Part shown: positions 8,553 through 19,107 of the stretch, piece after piece
How positions within the stretch are numbered: the first letter of the stretch is position 1
How the letters are laid out: the number at the start of each line of letters is the position of its first letter
NCBI GenBank assembly: GCA_030426465.1
Contig: JAUHYK010000029.1
Location: 1-45,726, forward strand
Source: Alphaproteobacteria bacterium
GTDB lineage: Bacteria > Pseudomonadota > Alphaproteobacteria > Caulobacterales > Parvularculaceae
Length of the DNA: 45,726 bases
Direction of reading: 5' to 3'
Position numbers and translations under genes: made by a program
Notes under the pieces: generated by a model
Database searches by the model: none
Seen by the model: only the letters and a program-made list of their open reading frames with translations
Told to the model about the DNA's origin: nothing

Positions 8553-9431
8553 TCAGGCGAGGGCGTCGGCGAACATCGTCAGGAGGTGCGACCAGGCGTG
8601 TTCGGCCTGGGCATGATTGTAGACCCGCGAATCCGGGGGGCACCAGCCATGCATGGCGCCTTCATAGACTTCGATCTTTGCAGGGAGGCCGGCGGCGTCA
8701 TACGCCTCGCGCAATTTCACCTTCGCCTCCGGATCGCGCTCATCGTCATTTTCGGCAATGGCGATCAGCGCGGCTGCTTTCATTTGTGGGATGAGGAGAT
8801 GCGGACTTGTGGGCTCATCCGTCGCGAGGCCGCCGCCATGGAACGAGCCGATCGCGCCAATACGATCCGGCATCGCTGCGGCGCAGCGCATGGCGAAAGA
8901 CCCGGTCATGCAATAGCCGGTGACGCCAATCTTGCGTTTCTTATCGACTGTTTTGTTTTCATCCAGAAAAGCGACGAACGCCTGTCCGTCGCTCACCGTG
9001 GTTTCCGGCGACAAGGAACGGGCATGCGGCATCAAACGTTCTCGCACCGCCTGATCGCTGAAGCTTTCGCCTTCTTCAATGACGTCGCCTTTGGCGGTGC
9101 GGTAATAAGGATTTACAACGAGTACGGAATAACCGGACTGGGCGAGGCGCTCGCCCATTTGCCGGAAGGCCGGGCGAATGCCCATGATGTCCGGCCAGAT
9201 GATGACGCCGGGGTGCTTTCCCTTTGTGGGATGAACGAAATAACCGTCGGCCTCGCCATCGGGCGTTTGAATGGTGACATTGCTCGCCTCCACTGACATG
9301 GCGTTCGCAGGCGCCGGTAGAATTATTGCAGCGCCCGCGCCAGCGGCCAGCGTTGTGAAATCGCGCCGGGACAGGCGTCCCGCTTTTTTCAGATAGGCTT
9401 CGTTCTCGGCGACGGTGTTGTCATCACACAT
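8553..9431 (-). CDS. Dienelactone hydrolase family protein, Tat-type signal
   Basis: 292 aa from ATG 9431, with AGGGAG about 10 nt upstream. Residues 20-27 contain SRRDF followed by a hydrophobic Ala/Gly segment ending PANA, a twin-arginine-like signal, so export in folded form is likely. The alpha/beta-hydrolase core has nucleophile C174 in GYCMTG (Cys as in dienelactone hydrolases), acid at D229/D230 and H261 in HGW. Reaction in the family: hydrolysis of dienelactones or related small esters; true substrate unknown. Confidence 0.9.
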   Translation of the reverse strand: MCDDNTVAENEAYLKKAGRLSRRDFTTLAAGAGAAIILPAPANAMSVEASNVTIQTPDGEADGYFVHPTKGKHPGVIIWPDIMGIRPAFRQMGERLAQSGYSVLVVNPYYRTAKGDVIEEGESFSDQAVRERLMPHARSLSPETTVSDGQAFVAFLDENKTVDKKRKIGVTGYCMTGSFAMRCAAAMPDRIGAIGSFHGGGLATDEPTSPHLLIPQMKAAALIAIAENDDERDPEAKVKLREAYDAAGLPAKIEVYEGAMHGWCPPDSRVYNHAQAEHAWSHLLTMFADALA

Positions 9432-9615
9432 GTTGCGGCCGCTCCCTTTAGGTAAAAATCGCGTGAAAGATGTGCTCCCAAAGCTATCGCAAGCGCGCAC
9501 AGCCTGCAAATTTAGAGCTTTCCGCCTGTCCGGCCATTCACCGGACGATGGGTGCAATCAGGTTGCGGTTGCGCTATATCTCAGGCGGGGCTGGAACCGT
9601 ATCAAGGGGCGTTTA

Positions 9616-10398
9616 ATGAGAATTCTGACATTGCTATTAGGCTTGGCGGCGCTGGGTTGCGCCTTGGCGATCGCGCTCGCCGGACCGGGGTCGCAAATGG
9701 GCTGGTGGACCTGGGGCGAGGGGCTTAGCCTGATCCGCAAAGTATCTGCGCCGGTGGAGCTTGGTCCGGTCGGTGTGCCGCCGCTCTTCACTGTTGCGGC
9801 GCTCGCGGGGATAGCAGGTATTGCAAGCCTGTTTATGAGCGCGCGCGGAGTTGGCCTGTTCGCCATCGTCGCTGCTGTCGCGGCTGTCGTGGCGGGACAG
9901 GTTCCCTTGAAAATGCGCGCGGACTTTGAAGCCAACCCATTCATTCACGACATCACCACGGATTTTGACAACCCGCCGCAGATTATCGCCGGCGCTGACA
10001 AAGAACGGATCAATCCGCCCGAATATGTCGGCGGCAATCTGGTGCCGAATTCCGAAAAGACCGTGCGCGAAGCACAGGAGGAAGCCTTTCCGGATCTGAC
10101 GCCGCGCAAGGTCAATGCAGGCCTCGATGAGACGGCGGAGATTGTGCGCGTCATCCTCCGCGACATGAATATGGAGATGCTTGACGAGACGCTGACCGAT
10201 GAGGGCTGGCGGCTTGAGGCGGCTTACACCTCGAAATGGTTCGGCTTTGTCGACGACTTTGTTGTGCGGCTGACGCCGGAAGGCTCCATGACAATCGTCA
10301 ATGTGCGCTCCAAGTCCCGCGTCGGCGGTTCCGATCTCGGCGCCAATGCGGCGCGGGTGCGGGCGTTTTTCGAAAAACTCGAATCGGCCACATCCTGA
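9616..10398 (+). CDS. DUF1499 domain membrane protein
   Basis: 260 aa from ATG 9616, with AAGGGG about 8 nt upstream. Three hydrophobic helices occupy about residues 3-23, 57-76 and 80-100. The remainder is a soluble DUF1499 domain (about 115-258), with TTDFDNPPQI and the late VRSKSRVGGSDLGANAARVR signature. Function of DUF1499 is unknown; membrane or envelope location is inferred. It is followed after 44 nt by the fucosyltransferase-like gene. Confidence 0.8.
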   Translation: MRILTLLLGLAALGCALAIALAGPGSQMGWWTWGEGLSLIRKVSAPVELGPVGVPPLFTVAALAGIAGIASLFMSARGVGLFAIVAAVAAVVAGQVPLKMRADFEANPFIHDITTDFDNPPQIIAGADKERINPPEYVGGNLVPNSEKTVREAQEEAFPDLTPRKVNAGLDETAEIVRVILRDMNMEMLDETLTDEGWRLEAAYTSKWFGFVDDFVVRLTPEGSMTIVNVRSKSRVGGSDLGANAARVRAFFEKLESATS

Positions 10399-10442
10399 CG
10401 CACAGTCAGACGGGTTCGCCGTTGACAGACGGCGGACCTTTG

Positions 10443-11396
10443 ATGACGGTGCAATCTCCAATCTGGTGGGCTGGTCCCATATGCGGTCTCGGCAACCGGA
10501 TGATGGCGCTTGCGGCTGTGCGCGCCTGCGCCGGCGACACGCCGGTGCGTTTCATCTGGAGCAATGACGACTCCTGCCCGGGTGAGTATGAAGATGTTTT
10601 CATTGCAACAGATGCATTCGCTCCGGCGGAAGCTGCGCCTGATGATGTCAGGGTCATTCAAACCGGCTGGGAGCCCTATGAAATCTTCGAGGTGTTTCGC
10701 AAAGAGCTAGGCCTGGATGTCTCCCGCGCGACCTTCAGCGCAAGACTAGTCGCCGCGCTTGACGGGCTCGCCTTTCATGACGCTCATCTCGGCGCGTCGA
10801 AAGACTGGAGAGCCGCGCAAGGTGAGGCGCCGCTTGTCGGTATTCATGTGCGGCGAACAGACCGCACGGCGCAGCACAGGCGGCAGTTTCGCGACTTCCT
10901 GATGCGCAAATCCGGCCTTAATCGCGAGCTGCCGCTGCTCTTGACGGCGCTTTACGGTCTCGCGCCGACGTCGCTGTTGCGCGTTTATGAAAATGCGCAT
11001 CTGACATCCGCATATCGCGGTTATTGCAAAAACCTAAGCGACTGCAGCTTCGCCGTTTTTGCAGATGATGAGATTGAGGCGCAAAATGTGGAAACCGCCA
11101 TCGCTCGTAATGCGCCCAAGGCGTTGAGGCGGAAGGGGCCGGATAGCGAACCCCTGCAACATCTTCAACGTCTGCGCCGAACGTCGTTGTCGAGCGCGAT
11201 GATAGATCTGCTTTGCCTCTCGAAATGCGACGCCATCGCCCAGAGCAATCGCGCATCCACTTTTTCACTGGTCGCCGCGATGATAGGGCGCACGCCAATC
11301 CTGACAGCGACGTCGCGCTATCCGTTTTGGCTCAAACTCGAAGAGGATCTTGGCGCAGCGCCAAACGCCTTGCCGCTCACCCAATCGGCGGATTGA
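10443..11396 (+). CDS. Fucosyltransferase-like glycosyltransferase
   Basis: 317 aa from ATG 10443. G15-L-G-N-R19 at the start, H135-V-R-R-T-D140 in the middle, and late SNRASTFSLVAA resemble the conserved blocks of GDP-fucose-dependent alpha-1,2/1,6 and O-fucosyltransferases (GT11/GT23/NodZ-like GT-B fold), where the HxRRxD arginine contacts the nucleotide-sugar. Recognition rests on these three motifs only, so donor and acceptor are open. It stands alone without other glycan genes. The gene overlaps purN convergently by 20 nt. Confidence 0.65.
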   Translation: MTVQSPIWWAGPICGLGNRMMALAAVRACAGDTPVRFIWSNDDSCPGEYEDVFIATDAFAPAEAAPDDVRVIQTGWEPYEIFEVFRKELGLDVSRATFSARLVAALDGLAFHDAHLGASKDWRAAQGEAPLVGIHVRRTDRTAQHRRQFRDFLMRKSGLNRELPLLLTALYGLAPTSLLRVYENAHLTSAYRGYCKNLSDCSFAVFADDEIEAQNVETAIARNAPKALRRKGPDSEPLQHLQRLRRTSLSSAMIDLLCLSKCDAIAQSNRASTFSLVAAMIGRTPILTATSRYPFWLKLEEDLGAAPNALPLTQSAD

Positions 11397-12030
11397 TCAG
11401 CGCGCCGCTCGCGGTGATGCTTTCGTCATAAGTAACAACTGCGCCGGTCAGGCGCGCCTTGCCTTCAATAAGAAGACGAAGGCAAGCGGGGTAAAGTCTG
11501 TGCTCTTCTTTCAGGATGCGCGCCGCAAGTTTATCGGCGTCGTCGCCCGGCAAGACCGGCACCGCCGACTGGCCGATGATGGGGCCTGAGTCCACCTCAG
11601 CGGAAACAAAATGCACTGTGCAGCCGGCGAGTTTAACGCCAGCTTCGATCATGCGTTCATGCACATGCAAGCCTTCAAACGAAGGCAACAATGACGGATG
11701 GATATTGATGAGCCGGCCGCGCCAGTCGCTAGCGAAGCCGCCGGTCAGCACGCGCATGAAACCCGCCAGACAAACAAAATCGATCTTGGCGGTTTTTAGC
11801 GCGTCATTGAGCGCCGCGTCGAAATCCGCGCGGGTTTCAAAATCCTTGTGGTTGATGACTTCGCGTTGAATGCCTTCTTCTCCGGCCTTGTCGAGTCCGG
11901 CCGCTTTCGGGCGGTTCGAGATAACAAGGGCGATTTCGGCCGGGTAATCCGGATCGCGGGCGGCGTCGATCAAGGCCTGCATATTTGTGCCGCGGCCGGA
12001 GATGAGAATTGCGATACGCGCCTTCGCCAT
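11377..12030 (-). CDS. purN: Phosphoribosylglycinamide formyltransferase
   Basis: 217 aa. Transfers the formyl group of 10-formyl-tetrahydrofolate to glycinamide ribonucleotide, third step of purine synthesis. SGRGTN (11-16) binds phosphate; catalytic N109, H111 (NIHPSLLP) and D147 (SAEVDSG) line up with the E. coli triad. Its ATG overlaps the purM TAA (TAATG), so translation is coupled to purM. Length is normal for the family. Confidence 0.97.
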   Translation of the reverse strand: MAKARIAILISGRGTNMQALIDAARDPDYPAEIALVISNRPKAAGLDKAGEEGIQREVINHKDFETRADFDAALNDALKTAKIDFVCLAGFMRVLTGGFASDWRGRLINIHPSLLPSFEGLHVHERMIEAGVKLAGCTVHFVSAEVDSGPIIGQSAVPVLPGDDADKLAARILKEEHRLYPACLRLLIEGKARLTGAVVTYDESITASGALINPPIG

Positions 12031-13037
12031 TACGCAACGCTCACAATGTCGCCGATGATATGAGCGGTTTCGCCAGAGGCCGTGAGGCGCGCCAATGTCG
12101 CCTCAACGGCTTTCGGGGAACACACGACCACGCCGCCAATGCCGCAATTAAAGGTGCGGCGCATTTCCTCGTCAGAGAGGCCGCCGGCGTCCTCCAGCCA
12201 TTGGAACAGCGGCGGCAGGGTCAGTGCGCCATCGTCGAAACGCGGCGCGAGATCATCGGTTAAGACCCGCGGCGTGTTGTCCGTGAGGCCGCCGCCGGTG
12301 ATATGTGCGAAGGCTTTGACGTCTTCATCGTCGAGAAGGCCGAGAATGCTTTTCACGTAAATGCGCGTTGGCGCGATCAGCGCTTCGCCTAGCGTCTTTG
12401 ACGAATCGAATGGCGCTTGTGCGTCATATTTGATGCCGGCGTCTGCAGCGATCTTGCGAATAAGAGAGTAGCCGTTCGAATGGGCGCCGGAGGAGGCGAG
12501 GCCGATCATTACATCGCCGGCGGAAACTTTGCGCGGCAATAACCGGTTGCGCTCTGCGGCGCCGACGCAAAACCCGGCGAGGTCATATTCGCCCGGCTCG
12601 TACATGCCCGGCATTTCAGCGGTTTCACCGCCGATCAGGGCGCAGCCCGCTTCGGCGCAGGCGCGTGCGATCCCCGCGACAACACGCGCGGCGGTGTCCT
12701 CATCGAGTTTGCCGGTCGCAAAATAGTCGAGAAAGAAAAGCGGTTCGGCGCCTTGCGCGAGAACATCGTTGACGCACATGGCGACGAGATCGGAGCCGAT
12801 GGTGTCATGCAGGCCGGTTTCAAATGCAACCTTTAGCTTGGTCCCGACGCCATCCGTGCCGGAAACGAGAATGGGGTCTTTGAACCCCGCGGCCTTGAGG
12901 TCGAACAGCCCGCCAAATCCGCCCAGCGCGGCGTCCGCGCCGGGGCGCGCAGTCGCTTTGGCCAGTGGCCCGATGGCGTCCACCAGCCGTTCACCTGCGT
13001 CGATATCGACGCCCGCCTTTTTATACGCTTCGCTCAT
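12030..13037 (-). CDS. purM: Phosphoribosylformylglycinamidine cyclo-ligase (AIR synthetase)
   Basis: 335 aa from ATG 13037 ([12 protein letters not shown]); a further upstream in-frame ATG at 13106 is not needed. Catalyses ATP-dependent ring closure of FGAM to AIR, fifth step of purine synthesis. The ATP/substrate segments [10 protein letters not shown] and [12 protein letters not shown], and the C-terminal ITGGGLTDN, are all present. Operon with purN downstream (1-nt overlap). Confidence 0.97.
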   Translation of the reverse strand: MSEAYKKAGVDIDAGERLVDAIGPLAKATARPGADAALGGFGGLFDLKAAGFKDPILVSGTDGVGTKLKVAFETGLHDTIGSDLVAMCVNDVLAQGAEPLFFLDYFATGKLDEDTAARVVAGIARACAEAGCALIGGETAEMPGMYEPGEYDLAGFCVGAAERNRLLPRKVSAGDVMIGLASSGAHSNGYSLIRKIAADAGIKYDAQAPFDSSKTLGEALIAPTRIYVKSILGLLDDEDVKAFAHITGGGLTDNTPRVLTDDLAPRFDDGALTLPPLFQWLEDAGGLSDEEMRRTFNCGIGGVVVCSPKAVEATLARLTASGETAHIIGDIVSVA

Positions 13038-13143
13038 GGACCGGATGTCCTTTGTCGGGCCTAAAGATTTGAGCGCCTTCCTAGAGAGGGTTGGCCGCCC
13101 ATACAAGCTGGGGATGGCGAAGGCGGCGCGCCATGGGCCCGGC

Positions 13144-14427
13144 CTACTGCGACCCTGCGAAAACAGGGTCCATGTCCTCCAGCGCCAGCCAGTCCCGGCG
13201 CGGCTGGCTCAGCGTCAGGTCCAGAAACATCGGCGCAATGCTCCACATGCGTCTGGTGCGCGTATTGGCGAGAACGACAATCCCGGCGTTCAGTTCAGGG
13301 ATGAAAGCGATCTGCGCGCCATAGCCGTCAACCGACCCGCCATGGGCGATGACGCGCTTGCCCCCATAATCATAGACGCGCCAGCCATAGGCGTATTGCG
13401 ATGACGCCAAATTCTGCAGGACAGCGCGCATTCGCCGCGTCTCCGAGGGCGTGTTGACCTGCGGGCTGTGGATCAGGTCCAGCACTGTGGGTGAGAGCAC
13501 TTCCGGAGCATCGCCCATTTGCGCCTTCAGCCATTGCGTCATGTCGGTGATCGAGGCGTTGACGCCGCCGGCGGCTGGCGTTCCGTAATAGGGCTCTTTT
13601 ACCTCAACCACATGCCACGGGTTGGGCGGCGCATCCCTCGATTTTTTGCGGTCGCGCATATGCGGGCGCGCCCAGTCGCCGGTTCTGACAAGGCCTGACG
13701 ACCCGATGGAAGCCGTCGCCATGCCGAGCGGCGTAAACAGGCGCTCCGCCACGAGATCGGCATAGGGCTCGCCATAAGCCGCCGACACAGCGCGCCCGGC
13801 GATGTCGTAGGTGATGTTCTGATAGGTGTAACATTTGCCGACGCCGCAGAGTGGTTTGACCTTGCGATATTGCGGCAGGATCTTTTCCGGCGGCACGCCC
13901 GCCTCCAGAAGATTGTCATATGCGTTAGGCGGCAGACCTGTGCGATGACTCAGAAGGTGGGAAAGGGTCAGGGATTTCTCCGCGCCGCCGGCAAGCGCCA
14001 AGGTCGGAGCGAAATCAGTCGCATGGGCGTCGAGTGATAATTTTCCTTCGCTAACCGCAAGTCCTGTCAGACTGGACGCAAATCCCTTGGACAGGGAGGC
14101 GATGCGAAACAGCGTGTCCGGGGTGATCGCGTCATCGCCGCCGACCTCCTTCACGCCATATGTTTTCAGAAACTTAGTTTCGCCGTCGCGCACGACCGCC
14201 ACAGCAAGGCCGACAAAATCGCCTGAGGCCATGGCGCGCTGAACGGCGTCGTCTAGCTGGTCGAGCTGGCTGTCCTCAAGGCTCAAGGGGGCGAATGGCG
14301 TCAGCGCTGTCGGCGCGCCGTCTGTCGCCGCATCTTCAGCGCCGTCCATTGCGACGGCCGATGAGAGGAGGGCGATTCCCGCGATCAGCAGCCAGGCCAG
14401 ATATCTCGTCACACGCAACTCCATCAT
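13144..14427 (-). CDS. Serine hydrolase, beta-lactamase/class C PBP-like family
   Basis: 427 aa, signal peptide in residues 1-26. All three active-site motifs of the family are present: S111-L-S-K114, Y202-Q-N204 and H362-G-G364 (HGG replacing KTG, as in esterase/D-aminopeptidase-like members). Probably periplasmic or secreted; hydrolyses an ester, peptide or amide, exact substrate unknown. It is the second such enzyme in the window, transcribed away from the DUF2066 gene. It ends 107 nt before purM begins on the same strand. Confidence 0.92.
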   Translation of the reverse strand: MMELRVTRYLAWLLIAGIALLSSAVAMDGAEDAATDGAPTALTPFAPLSLEDSQLDQLDDAVQRAMASGDFVGLAVAVVRDGETKFLKTYGVKEVGGDDAITPDTLFRIASLSKGFASSLTGLAVSEGKLSLDAHATDFAPTLALAGGAEKSLTLSHLLSHRTGLPPNAYDNLLEAGVPPEKILPQYRKVKPLCGVGKCYTYQNITYDIAGRAVSAAYGEPYADLVAERLFTPLGMATASIGSSGLVRTGDWARPHMRDRKKSRDAPPNPWHVVEVKEPYYGTPAAGGVNASITDMTQWLKAQMGDAPEVLSPTVLDLIHSPQVNTPSETRRMRAVLQNLASSQYAYGWRVYDYGGKRVIAHGGSVDGYGAQIAFIPELNAGIVVLANTRTRRMWSIAPMFLDLTLSQPRRDWLALEDMDPVFAGSQ

Positions 14428-14608
14428 CCGCCCCCAGGTTTTTATGCTGGGCGTGGTGCAACTCCGTCAAGCATCGCCCATATTGGGAAATCATCCCTGA
14501 AATATCGTCAAGACAGGCGCTGGCGGGGTCGTTTCCCGGGGCGGGCCCGGCTATAAACAGCCGTAATTGGCGGCTATACTCGCCGAGGGGACGGAATCGG
14601 AGTTTTGA

Positions 14609-16006
14609 ATGACCATAATTCAGCGTGCATTGCTGGTCCTGGCTGCTGTCTCGGCCAATCTTTCCGCAGCATGGGCGGCGGGCGACGATGTTTTCGTGGT
14701 GCCCCGCGTGACGGTTCAGGCCCAGGCGGACAACGCCACGGCGGCGAAAACCATCGCCCAGCGTCAGGGCCGCCAGAAGGCCATGGAAATCCTCCTGCGC
14801 CGCCTGACGATTGAGGATGACTGGCCGTACCTGCCGAGTGTCGGCGCTGACGCCGCGACGGTTTCGCCTGACGGACCCACCGCAACGGTCGTTGACCGCA
14901 CCGTGATCCCGCTCAGCAACCAGACGCTGGAAGATCTCGAATCCGGTTTCGAGGTCTATAACGAGAAAAGCTCGGCCAACACCTATCGCGCCTTCATTAC
15001 TTACCGGTTCAAGCCGGCCTCAGTGCGTCGTCTGCTGCGCGAGGCGGGGATTCCCTATTCCGAGGCGCAGACCCGCACGGCGCTTGTTCTGCCGGTGCTG
15101 CAAACTGCTAATGGCCTCTATCTTTGGGAGGAGAACAATCCCTGGATGGCGGCGTGGAAAGTGCGCCCTTACAACAACGAGCTGACGCCGATGACGGCGC
15201 CGCTCGGCGATCTTGAAGACAGCGCCGTTATCAGTGCGCGTCAGGCGCTTGCGCTGAATACTGATGCGCTTGCACGCATGGCGGAGCGCTATTCGGTCAG
15301 CCAGGTGATTGTCGCTCATGCCTATCTTCAGCAGGCTGAAGGCGAATACAAATTACGTGTGCGGCTTATCAACGGCTTCCGTGAATCTGCAGAACTGGAC
15401 GATCAGGAAGATTTGTTAAACCGAGTAAGCGCCACCGGCGCAGAGGAATTCGGCGGCGCTCTGCAAGGTCCGGCGACCAACAGTTTCAACCCGGCCAAGG
15501 TGGGCGATGTGCTGGCTGAAGCGTGGTTCACGCGTCCGTCCGGCAATTTCCCGACCCTTGCGGAGGAAGCTATTGAAGTCGTTATCGCCAAGCACGCCAA
15601 GCCATGGAAAGAGCAGACGTTGATTGACCACACCGAGGCTGCGTTGCTGGAAGCGAGCGCCTATTTCCGCTCCCTCGATGAATGGGCGAAAATCCGCTCG
15701 GCGTTGATTTCGACCCCGCTTGTGGGCTCGGTGCAGGTGCGTTCCCTGTCGCGCAATGGCGCTGAGATGCTGGTTCGCGCTTATGGCGATCCGGACAAGC
15801 TTATTGTCACCATGGAAGCGCAGGGGCTCGCCCTGTGGACCGAGGATGGCGAACGCTGGATGGTGGCGACCCCGTCCACCGCGCAGCAAGTGCGGGGCAA
15901 TTCCCGCCGGCGCGGACAGCGCTTTGGCGCCGCTGGCGTCGGCGAAGCCGCCGTCCCGGTGCAGCCGGCGTCCTATGATGAGGACGCTCCCGCTACACGG
16001 TATTGA
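14609..16006 (+). CDS. DUF2066 domain-containing exported protein
   Basis: 465 aa, signal peptide of about 23 residues (AWA-AGDD). DUF2066 starts right after it (VPRVTVQAQADNATAAKTIAQRQGRQKAM) and covers roughly 30-290; the C-terminal part ends in a low-complexity tail. Function unknown; periplasmic location inferred. In alphaproteobacteria this family often sits just before the Hda-type gene, as here, which supports both calls. The 120 nt after it hold only a weak ACGGGA/TCCCGT hairpin at about 16054-16070. Confidence 0.8.
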   Translation: MTIIQRALLVLAAVSANLSAAWAAGDDVFVVPRVTVQAQADNATAAKTIAQRQGRQKAMEILLRRLTIEDDWPYLPSVGADAATVSPDGPTATVVDRTVIPLSNQTLEDLESGFEVYNEKSSANTYRAFITYRFKPASVRRLLREAGIPYSEAQTRTALVLPVLQTANGLYLWEENNPWMAAWKVRPYNNELTPMTAPLGDLEDSAVISARQALALNTDALARMAERYSVSQVIVAHAYLQQAEGEYKLRVRLINGFRESAELDDQEDLLNRVSATGAEEFGGALQGPATNSFNPAKVGDVLAEAWFTRPSGNFPTLAEEAIEVVIAKHAKPWKEQTLIDHTEAALLEASAYFRSLDEWAKIRSALISTPLVGSVQVRSLSRNGAEMLVRAYGDPDKLIVTMEAQGLALWTEDGERWMVATPSTAQQVRGNSRRRGQRFGAAGVGEAAVPVQPASYDEDAPATRY

Positions 16007-16126
16007 TCTCGCCGTCACAGTGATGGCGCGAACGCTGCTGCGAAAAGCAGGGCACGGGATAACTTCCCGTTGCGCGGCGCCCGTTTGTGGGCGAAATCCC
16101 CGTGACTGAAATCAGAGCTGAGTTTT

Positions 16127-16804
16127 ATGTCTTCCATGGCGCGCCAGCTTCCGCTTGATTTGCCCGAAACGCCGCCGCGTTACGATCGGGCGTCTTTCGT
16201 GCGTGCGGCTTCCAATGACGCCGCCTGGCGGGCGGGCGAAGCCTGGCTTCAATCCTCAGAACCGGCGCTGGTCGTTTGCGGGCCGTCCGGCGCCGGGAAA
16301 ACGCATTTCGCGCACGCCCTCGTCGAAGGCCGGGACGCGGCGACGCTCACGGCCAATGCCCTTGCCGCCGCGCCTTACGGTGACGGCCTCGCCATTATCG
16401 ACAATATGCCGGCGGAGGACCCTCACGCATTTCTGGCGGCGTTTGAAAGCGGCGCCGCTGAGGGTCGGCGTTTCCTAATGGTTGGAGAGGGACATCCCGG
16501 GCTCTGGTCCGGCGGTCTTAAGGATTTGCGGACCCGGCTGGAGGCGGCCCCGCGGTCGATCCTCGCCGATCCCGATGAGGCCCTCATCCGGGCGGTGATC
16601 GCCAAGGGGTTTCGTGACCGGCAAGTGGCGGTTTCGCCAGCGGTCATCGAATACGCCGCGCCGCGCCTGCCGCGCACTTTTGCGGCTGCGCGCGCATTTG
16701 TTGCGCTCGCTGACCAGGTTGCGCTGGAAGAAAAGCGGAAAATCACCACTCCTTTGGTTCAAAAACTCCTTGATAACCTTTCTGAAGGCGATCCAGCGGC
16801 ATAA
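16127..16804 (+). CDS. hdaA: HdaA, DnaA-related replication initiation regulator
   Basis: 225 aa. An N-terminal clamp-binding motif QLPLDL (residues 7-12) precedes a short AAA+ domain with P-loop GPSGAGKT (52-59), the combination that defines Hda/HdaA. With the DNA-loaded beta clamp, it stimulates ATP hydrolysis by DnaA and prevents re-initiation. The domain IV DNA-binding part of DnaA is absent, as expected. ATG 16136 is an alternative start. 36 nt separate it from ppk. Confidence 0.93.
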   Translation: MSSMARQLPLDLPETPPRYDRASFVRAASNDAAWRAGEAWLQSSEPALVVCGPSGAGKTHFAHALVEGRDAATLTANALAAAPYGDGLAIIDNMPAEDPHAFLAAFESGAAEGRRFLMVGEGHPGLWSGGLKDLRTRLEAAPRSILADPDEALIRAVIAKGFRDRQVAVSPAVIEYAAPRLPRTFAAARAFVALADQVALEEKRKITTPLVQKLLDNLSEGDPAA

Positions 16805-16840
16805 AAGAGTTTTAGATGACGCTGATAAGGAGAGGCCGCT

Positions 16841-19021
16841 GTGGCTGCGGACGACGGAATCAGACAGCTTGTTGAAGGCGCCGCACCCATTGCGCCTGAC
16901 GCGCCGTCGCGCTTTATCAATCGGGAATTGTCCTGGCTCGCCTTTAACGGCCGCGTTCTCGAAGAATCCTTCAATGAAAATCACCCGCTGCTTGAGCGGC
17001 TGAGATTCCTGTCGATCTCCGCAAGCAACCTTGATGAATTCTTCATGGTGCGCTTTGCGGGGTTGCGCGGACAAGTGCGCGAGGGCGTTTCCGCAGTCAG
17101 TCAGGAAGGGCTTTCGGCGCAGGAACAGCTCACCATGATTTCCGAGCACGCCGCCGCCCTGATGAGCGAACAACAACGCTGCTGGCGTGAGTTGAAGCCA
17201 CTGATGCGCGAGGCTGGCGTTATCGTTGTTGATGAAGATGAATTAACCGACGCAGACTCCCAGTGGCTTGAAGAAGAGTTCCAGTCGAATATTTTTCCGA
17301 TCCTGACGCCGCTGGCGCTTGATCCGGCGCATCCGTTTCCGTTTGTTCCAAATTTGGGCTTCGCCCTTTGTTTCGAACTGACCCGCGCCGACGGTCAGCC
17401 CATGGAGGCGATCCTGCCGGTGCCAGTAAAGATCGGACGGTTTATCCGCCTGCCTGATACGCCAACCGGTGATGACAGCCGAGCGCCTGCGCGCTTCATC
17501 TCGCTCGAAAAGACGATTGTCCGGTTCATCCATCATGTCTTTCCCGGCTTTGAGATTTCGTCGCACGGCGCGTTCCGCGTGTTGCGCGACAGCGATGTCG
17601 AGGTTGAGGAAGAAGCTGAAGATCTCGTTCGGGTGTTCGAGACCATGCTGAAGCGCCGCCGCCGTGGTGACGTCATCCGCGTTAAGATTGACGCTGGCAC
17701 GCCGGAGCATTTGCGCGACCTTATTCGCGAGCGTCTTCAGGCGACAGCGCAGGATGTTATTCTCGTGGACGGCATTCTGGGGCTGGCGCAGGTCAACGGG
17801 CTTATTCCGAGCGACCGGCCCGATCTGCAATTCGCGCCCTACGAGCCGCGTTTTCCCGAGCGCATTCGCGAACATGGCGGCGATTGTTTCTCCGCGATCC
17901 GCGCAAAGGATATTCTCGTTCATCACCCTTACGAGTCCTTCGACGTTGTTGTGCAGTTCCTGAAACAGGCTGCGGCCGACCCGAAAGTCGTCGCCATCAA
18001 GCAAACGCTTTATCGTACGTCGAAACAGTCTCCGATTGTTGAAACGCTGATTGAAGCGGCGGAAATGGGCAAGAACGTCACCGCGCTCGTTGAGCTGAAA
18101 GCGCGCTTCGACGAAGAGGCGAATATCCGCTGGGCGAGGGCGCTGGAGCGCGCCGGCGTCAATGTGGTTTACGGCTTCCTCGAATATAAAACCCACGGGA
18201 AATTGTCCGTCGTTGTCCGTCAGGAAGAAACCGGCACCCGCACATACACCCATGTGGGCACAGGGAATTATCACCCGATAACCGCAAGAATTTACACCGA
18301 CCTGTCGTTGTTCACCTGCGACCCGGCGATCGGGCGCGACGCTGCGAAAGTCTTTAACTTCATCACCGGCTATGCGGCGCCGGAGAGTTTTGAAAAATTC
18401 GCCGTGGCCCCGCTGAACGCCCGCGCGCATATGGTCAAGCTGATCGATAAGGAGATCAAGAACGCCCAGAAAGGAAAGTCTGCAGCGATCTGGATGAAGA
18501 TGAACGCGCTTGTTGACGGGGCGATCATCGACAAGCTCTATGAGGCGTCGAACGCCGGCGTTCAGGTTGATCTTGTGGTGCGCGGGATTTGCTGCCTGCG
18601 CCCGGGCGTGCCGGGGCTTTCTGAAAATATCCGGGTCAAGAGCATTGTCGGGCGCTTTCTTGAGCATGCCCGCATTTACTGTTTTGGCGCCGGCGATAGT
18701 CTGCCCAATCCTCAGGCGAAAATTTTCGTCGCCTCAGCCGATTTGATGCCGCGTAATCTCAATCGCCGCGTCGAAGTGTTCTGTCCTGTCGATAATCCTA
18801 CGGTGCACAGCCAGATCATCGATTACATCATGGTGGCGAACCTCAATGACGAGGCGCAGAGCTGGAAGCTGCTGTCAGACGGGTCCTATGAGCGGGTGAA
18901 GCCGAGCGGCGAGGGCGAGCCTTTCAATGTCCACACCTATATGATGACCAACCCGTCCCTGTCGGGTCGTGGCGCCGCGCTGGAATTAAATGCTCCACGC
19001 GAGATCAAACGGCGCAAATAA
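16841..19021 (+). CDS. ppk: Polyphosphate kinase 1
   Basis: 726 aa, GTG start with AAGGAGAGG upstream. Reversibly makes long-chain polyphosphate from ATP. The N-domain starts [11 protein letters not shown]; the two phospholipase-D-like catalytic domains carry the autophosphorylated histidine H452 (THGKLS) and second catalytic H609 (EHARIY), plus YRTSKQSPI and [14 protein letters not shown]. Full family length. Sits between hdaA and ppx, probably one transcription unit. Confidence 0.97.
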   Translation: MAADDGIRQLVEGAAPIAPDAPSRFINRELSWLAFNGRVLEESFNENHPLLERLRFLSISASNLDEFFMVRFAGLRGQVREGVSAVSQEGLSAQEQLTMISEHAAALMSEQQRCWRELKPLMREAGVIVVDEDELTDADSQWLEEEFQSNIFPILTPLALDPAHPFPFVPNLGFALCFELTRADGQPMEAILPVPVKIGRFIRLPDTPTGDDSRAPARFISLEKTIVRFIHHVFPGFEISSHGAFRVLRDSDVEVEEEAEDLVRVFETMLKRRRRGDVIRVKIDAGTPEHLRDLIRERLQATAQDVILVDGILGLAQVNGLIPSDRPDLQFAPYEPRFPERIREHGGDCFSAIRAKDILVHHPYESFDVVVQFLKQAAADPKVVAIKQTLYRTSKQSPIVETLIEAAEMGKNVTALVELKARFDEEANIRWARALERAGVNVVYGFLEYKTHGKLSVVVRQEETGTRTYTHVGTGNYHPITARIYTDLSLFTCDPAIGRDAAKVFNFITGYAAPESFEKFAVAPLNARAHMVKLIDKEIKNAQKGKSAAIWMKMNALVDGAIIDKLYEASNAGVQVDLVVRGICCLRPGVPGLSENIRVKSIVGRFLEHARIYCFGAGDSLPNPQAKIFVASADLMPRNLNRRVEVFCPVDNPTVHSQIIDYIMVANLNDEAQSWKLLSDGSYERVKPSGEGEPFNVHTYMMTNPSLSGRGAALELNAPREIKRRK

Positions 19022-19107
19022 CCGCTCAATCCGGTTTTGGGTCGCGAATCGGGAAAAACTGACCGATGGCGGCAAAGAGCCGGACCGAGTAGAATGCGCC
19101 TGCAGGC

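Noticed and set aside
9528-9546. Inverted repeat GTCCGG-CCATTCA-CCGGAC between the dienelactone hydrolase and DUF1499 genes
   Set aside because: Only 6-bp arms in a GC-rich genome; could be an operator but nothing supports it.
17243-18667. 474-residue minus-strand frame opposite ppk
   Set aside because: Overlaps the catalytic part of ppk entirely; shadow frame.
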